NCBI RefSeq assembly: GCF_001280005.1 | Contig: NZ_LGDW01000091.1 | Coordinates: 1-25,090 of the forward strand | Reading direction: 5' to 3' | Length of the DNA: 25,090 nt | Source of the DNA: Streptomyces sp. NRRL WC-3618 | Lineage (GTDB): Bacteria; Actinomycetota; Actinomycetes; Streptomycetales; Streptomycetaceae | Part shown: in pieces, positions 23,349 to 25,090 of the stretch | Numbering within the stretch: the first letter of the stretch is position 1 | Layout of the letters: the number at the start of each line of letters is the position of its first letter | Translations under genes and position numbers: made by a program | Notes under the pieces: model-generated | Seen by the model: the letters and a program-made list of their open reading frames with translations, nothing else | The model's database searches: none | What the model was told of the DNA's origin: nothing

Positions 23349-24184
23349 GCCGCGCTCCCGAGGTAGGCCTCGACGACCCGGGGATCGGACATGACGACGT
23401 CCGGTTCGCCCTCGGCCAGGATCCGGCCCTGGGCGAGGCAGACCAGCCGGTCGATCACCCGCAGAAGCGCGTGGATGACGTGCTCGATCCAGACGATGGC
23501 GATGCCGTCGGCGCGCAACTGCCGGATGGTGGCGATCAGTTCGTCCGTCTCGGGGTCGGTGAGGCCGCCGGCGATCTCGTCCAGCAGCAGCACCTGCGGA
23601 TCGGTCGCCAGCGCCCGTGCCATCTCCAGCCGCTTGCGTTCCAGCAGGGTGAGCGCGGCCGCGGGCCGGTTGGCCTGGCCGAGCATCCCGCAACGGTCGA
23701 GTACGCCGAGCACGTGCTGTTGCGCGTCCCGGCGCCGGTGCGAGCCGCCCTGCACGGACGCGACCAGGACGTTCTCGTAGGCCGTCATGCCGGCGAAGGG
23801 GCGCGGTACCTGATGGGAGCGACCGATGCCGCTGCGGCAGCGGCGGTCGACCTTCCAGCGGGTCACGTCCTGCCCCTGGAAGGTGACGCTGCCTTCAGAG
23901 GGGGCCTGGGCGCCGGAGAGGATGTCGAGCAGGGTCGTCTTTCCGGCGCCGTTCGGGCCGACAATGCCCAGGGCTTCGCCGGGGGCGAGGGTGATGTCGA
24001 CGCCTTCAAGGACGACCAGGCTGCCGAAGCGCCGGTGAATGCCGTTCGCCGCGAGCACCGGCGGGGCCGGGGAAGCCGCCGGGGCGGCCTCCCCTGTCCC
24101 CGCGGTGTCGGTCACCGGCTCAGCGGAGGGGCGACGCGACCCGCTCGGCAGGCGTACTTCTTTCTCAGGTTTCCTGTCATTCAC
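23345..24184 (-). CDS. livG: branched-chain amino-acid-type ABC ATPase (LivG family)
   Basis: A 279-residue ATPase, first gene of the importer operon. The ABC domain starts at about residue 42 (PVLAANGIHRRFGSLVVLEGVDITL). Walker A is GPNGAGKTT, IGRSHQVPRPFAGMTAYENVLVA is the LivG Q-loop region, and Walker B is VLLLDEIAGGLTDPE. The signature is LTLLERKRLEMARAL rather than LSGGQ-like, and Walker B has DEI instead of DEP; both are seen in one LivG subgroup. The start is uncertain: the GTG at 24184 is preferred, while an in-frame ATG at 24271 adds a low-complexity Gly-rich leader. Neither has a clear ribosome-binding site. No substrate-binding protein gene accompanies the operon. Confidence 0.88.
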   Translation of the reverse strand: MNDRKPEKEVRLPSGSRRPSAEPVTDTAGTGEAAPAASPAPPVLAANGIHRRFGSLVVLEGVDITLAPGEALGIVGPNGAGKTTLLDILSGAQAPSEGSVTFQGQDVTRWKVDRRCRSGIGRSHQVPRPFAGMTAYENVLVASVQGGSHRRRDAQQHVLGVLDRCGMLGQANRPAAALTLLERKRLEMARALATDPQVLLLDEIAGGLTDPETDELIATIRQLRADGIAIVWIEHVIHALLRVIDRLVCLAQGRILAEGEPDVVMSDPRVVEAYLGSAA

Positions 24185-24287
24185 CCCGGCCGGACCGCGC
24201 TCGGCACCCGCCTCGGCCCCCCAGTCCCCCAGTCCCCCGCCACCTGGCCTGGCCTGGCCAGGGAGGCGCACACACCCCCGCCCCCGC

Positions 24288-24299
24288 TACCTTCGCCCC
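24288..24299 (+). promoter_or_regulatory. putative -10 element, leaderless methyltransferase
   Basis: TACCTT at 24288-24293 fits TANNNT and is followed by six bases and then the ATG at 24300. No ribosome-binding site is present. The region just upstream is low-complexity: short CCCCCAGT and CCTGG tandem repeats at about 24217-24262. Confidence 0.45.
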
Positions 24300-25028
24300 A
24301 TGCCCAACGAGTGCTTCCGGCATCCCCGCCTCGCCGCGATCTACGACCCCCTCGACCCCGACCGCGGCGACCTGACCGCCTACGTCGACATGGCCGCGGA
24401 GTTCGGGGCGCGGCGCGTCCTCGACCTCGGCTGCGGCACCGGCGTGTTCGCGCTGCTGCTCGCGCACCGGGGGATCGACGTGGTCGGCGTCGACCCGGCG
24501 CTCGCCTCCCTGGACGTCGCCCGTGCCAAACCCGGTGCCGAGCGCGTCCGTTGGATCCACGGCGACGCGACCACGCTGCCGCCCCTCCGGGTGGACCTCG
24601 CGACGATGACCGCCAACGCCGCCCAGGAGATCACCGACCCGCAGGCCTGGCAGCGCACCCTGCGGGGCGTCCACGCCGCCCTCCGTCCGGGCCGCCACCT
24701 CGTCTTCGAGACCCGGGACCCGTCGAAACGGGCCTGGGAGCAGTGGAACCGTGACTCCTCGTACCGGGTGACGGAGCTTCCCGGAGTCGGCGCCGTCGAG
24801 AACTGGGTCGAGCTGACCGGCGTCAACGGCCCACTGGTGACGTTCCGTTGGACCTTCGTGTTCGCATCGGACGGCGAGGTGCTGACCTCCGACTCGACAC
24901 TGCGTTTCCGTGAACGGGACGAGACCGAGGCGGAGTTGCTGTCCCAGGGCTACGAGGTGAGGGAGATCCGCGACGCACCCGACCGCCCGGGCCGGGAGTT
25001 CGTGTTCGTGGCGCGGCGGCCCGCCTGA
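24300..25028 (+). CDS. class I SAM-dependent methyltransferase
   Basis: A 242-residue cytosolic methyltransferase. Motif I is VLDLGCGTGVFALLLA at about residues 41-56, followed by IDVVGVDPALASLDVARAK, whose Asp binds the SAM ribose, then WIHGDATTLPPLRVDLATMTANAAQEI for motifs II and III. The C-terminal half is mixed beta strands (RWTFVFASDGEVLTSDSTLRFRERDETEAELLSQGYEVREI), as in small-molecule methyltransferases. The ATG at 24300 gives the family start PNECFRHPRLAAIYD; the frame extends to 24039 but overlaps livG antisense. Divergent from livG. Acceptor substrate unknown. Confidence 0.9.
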   Translation: MPNECFRHPRLAAIYDPLDPDRGDLTAYVDMAAEFGARRVLDLGCGTGVFALLLAHRGIDVVGVDPALASLDVARAKPGAERVRWIHGDATTLPPLRVDLATMTANAAQEITDPQAWQRTLRGVHAALRPGRHLVFETRDPSKRAWEQWNRDSSYRVTELPGVGAVENWVELTGVNGPLVTFRWTFVFASDGEVLTSDSTLRFRERDETEAELLSQGYEVREIRDAPDRPGREFVFVARRPA

Positions 25029-25035
25029 GGCCTGA

Positions 25036-25063
25036 GAGGTGAGGGGGGCGCCCCCCTCACCTC
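25036..25063 (+). terminator. 28-bp perfect palindromic terminator
   Basis: GAGGTGAGGGGGGC followed immediately by its reverse complement (centre between 25049 and 25050), eight bases after the methyltransferase stop. The middle bases must form the loop, leaving about 12 paired bases of very high GC. A short C/T-rich run follows. Confidence 0.8.
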
Positions 25064-25090
25064 CCCCGCACAGCCCGAGCCACCCGGTCC

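Noticed and set aside
24039..24299. N-terminal extension of the methyltransferase
   Set aside because: It is antisense to livG, Pro/Ala-rich, and the methyltransferase fold begins at the ATG at 24300.

Overview
The window is high-GC actinobacterial chromosome and almost certainly Streptomyces. The reasons are the codon use (GC at nearly every third position, frequent GTG starts and one TTG start), a type Ic methionine aminopeptidase with the same residue numbering as Mycobacterium tuberculosis MapB, a DUF6243-like small protein, and a two-copy intergenic repeat of a kind I recall from Streptomyces genomes. All calls come from reading the sequence; no database was searched.

Layout. 1-3369: an EntS-like MFS exporter, a duplicated intergenic repeat, a small SPOR-type protein divergent from methionine aminopeptidase (map), a strong terminator, and a compact PhzF-like enzyme converging on map. 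3634-8054: an iron-uptake operon efeO-efeB-efeU plus an overlapping lipoprotein gene, preceded by two adjacent DtxR/DmdR-type iron boxes. 8077-10576: a primase/polymerase-domain protein, a TetR regulator divergent from a DUF6243-like small gene across a perfect 16-bp palindrome, and a cytidine deaminase that closely resembles blasticidin-S deaminase.

10577-13674 is the accessory-looking island. It holds a gene-poor stretch, a GT2 glycosyltransferase with TPR-like helices whose codon use is less GC-rich than its neighbours, and, divergent from it, a secreted collagen-like protein with about 64 Gly-Xaa-Yaa triplets and many Thr at position Yaa. The collagen frame is broken once, at the end of a partial fourth copy of a 36-bp tandem repeat, and resumes in another frame up to a Cys-containing C-terminal domain and a strong terminator. 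A glycosyltransferase working on a Thr-rich collagen-like surface protein would parallel Bacillus BclA and is the most interesting possibility here.

13848-20066: an Rsm22-type methyltransferase with a Cys cluster, then a polar amino-acid ABC importer (binding protein, permease, ATPase) divergent from a gamma-glutamyltransferase-like gene, followed by a TetR regulator. The divergent intergenic region carries an inverted repeat that may be the operator. 20129-24184: a branched-chain-type ABC importer (livG-livF-livH-livM, tightly overlapping) with a MarR regulator as its last gene and no binding protein in the window. 24300-25063: a SAM methyltransferase, probably leaderless, ending in a 28-bp palindromic terminator. 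No tRNA, rRNA, CRISPR array, insertion sequence or replication origin was recognised.
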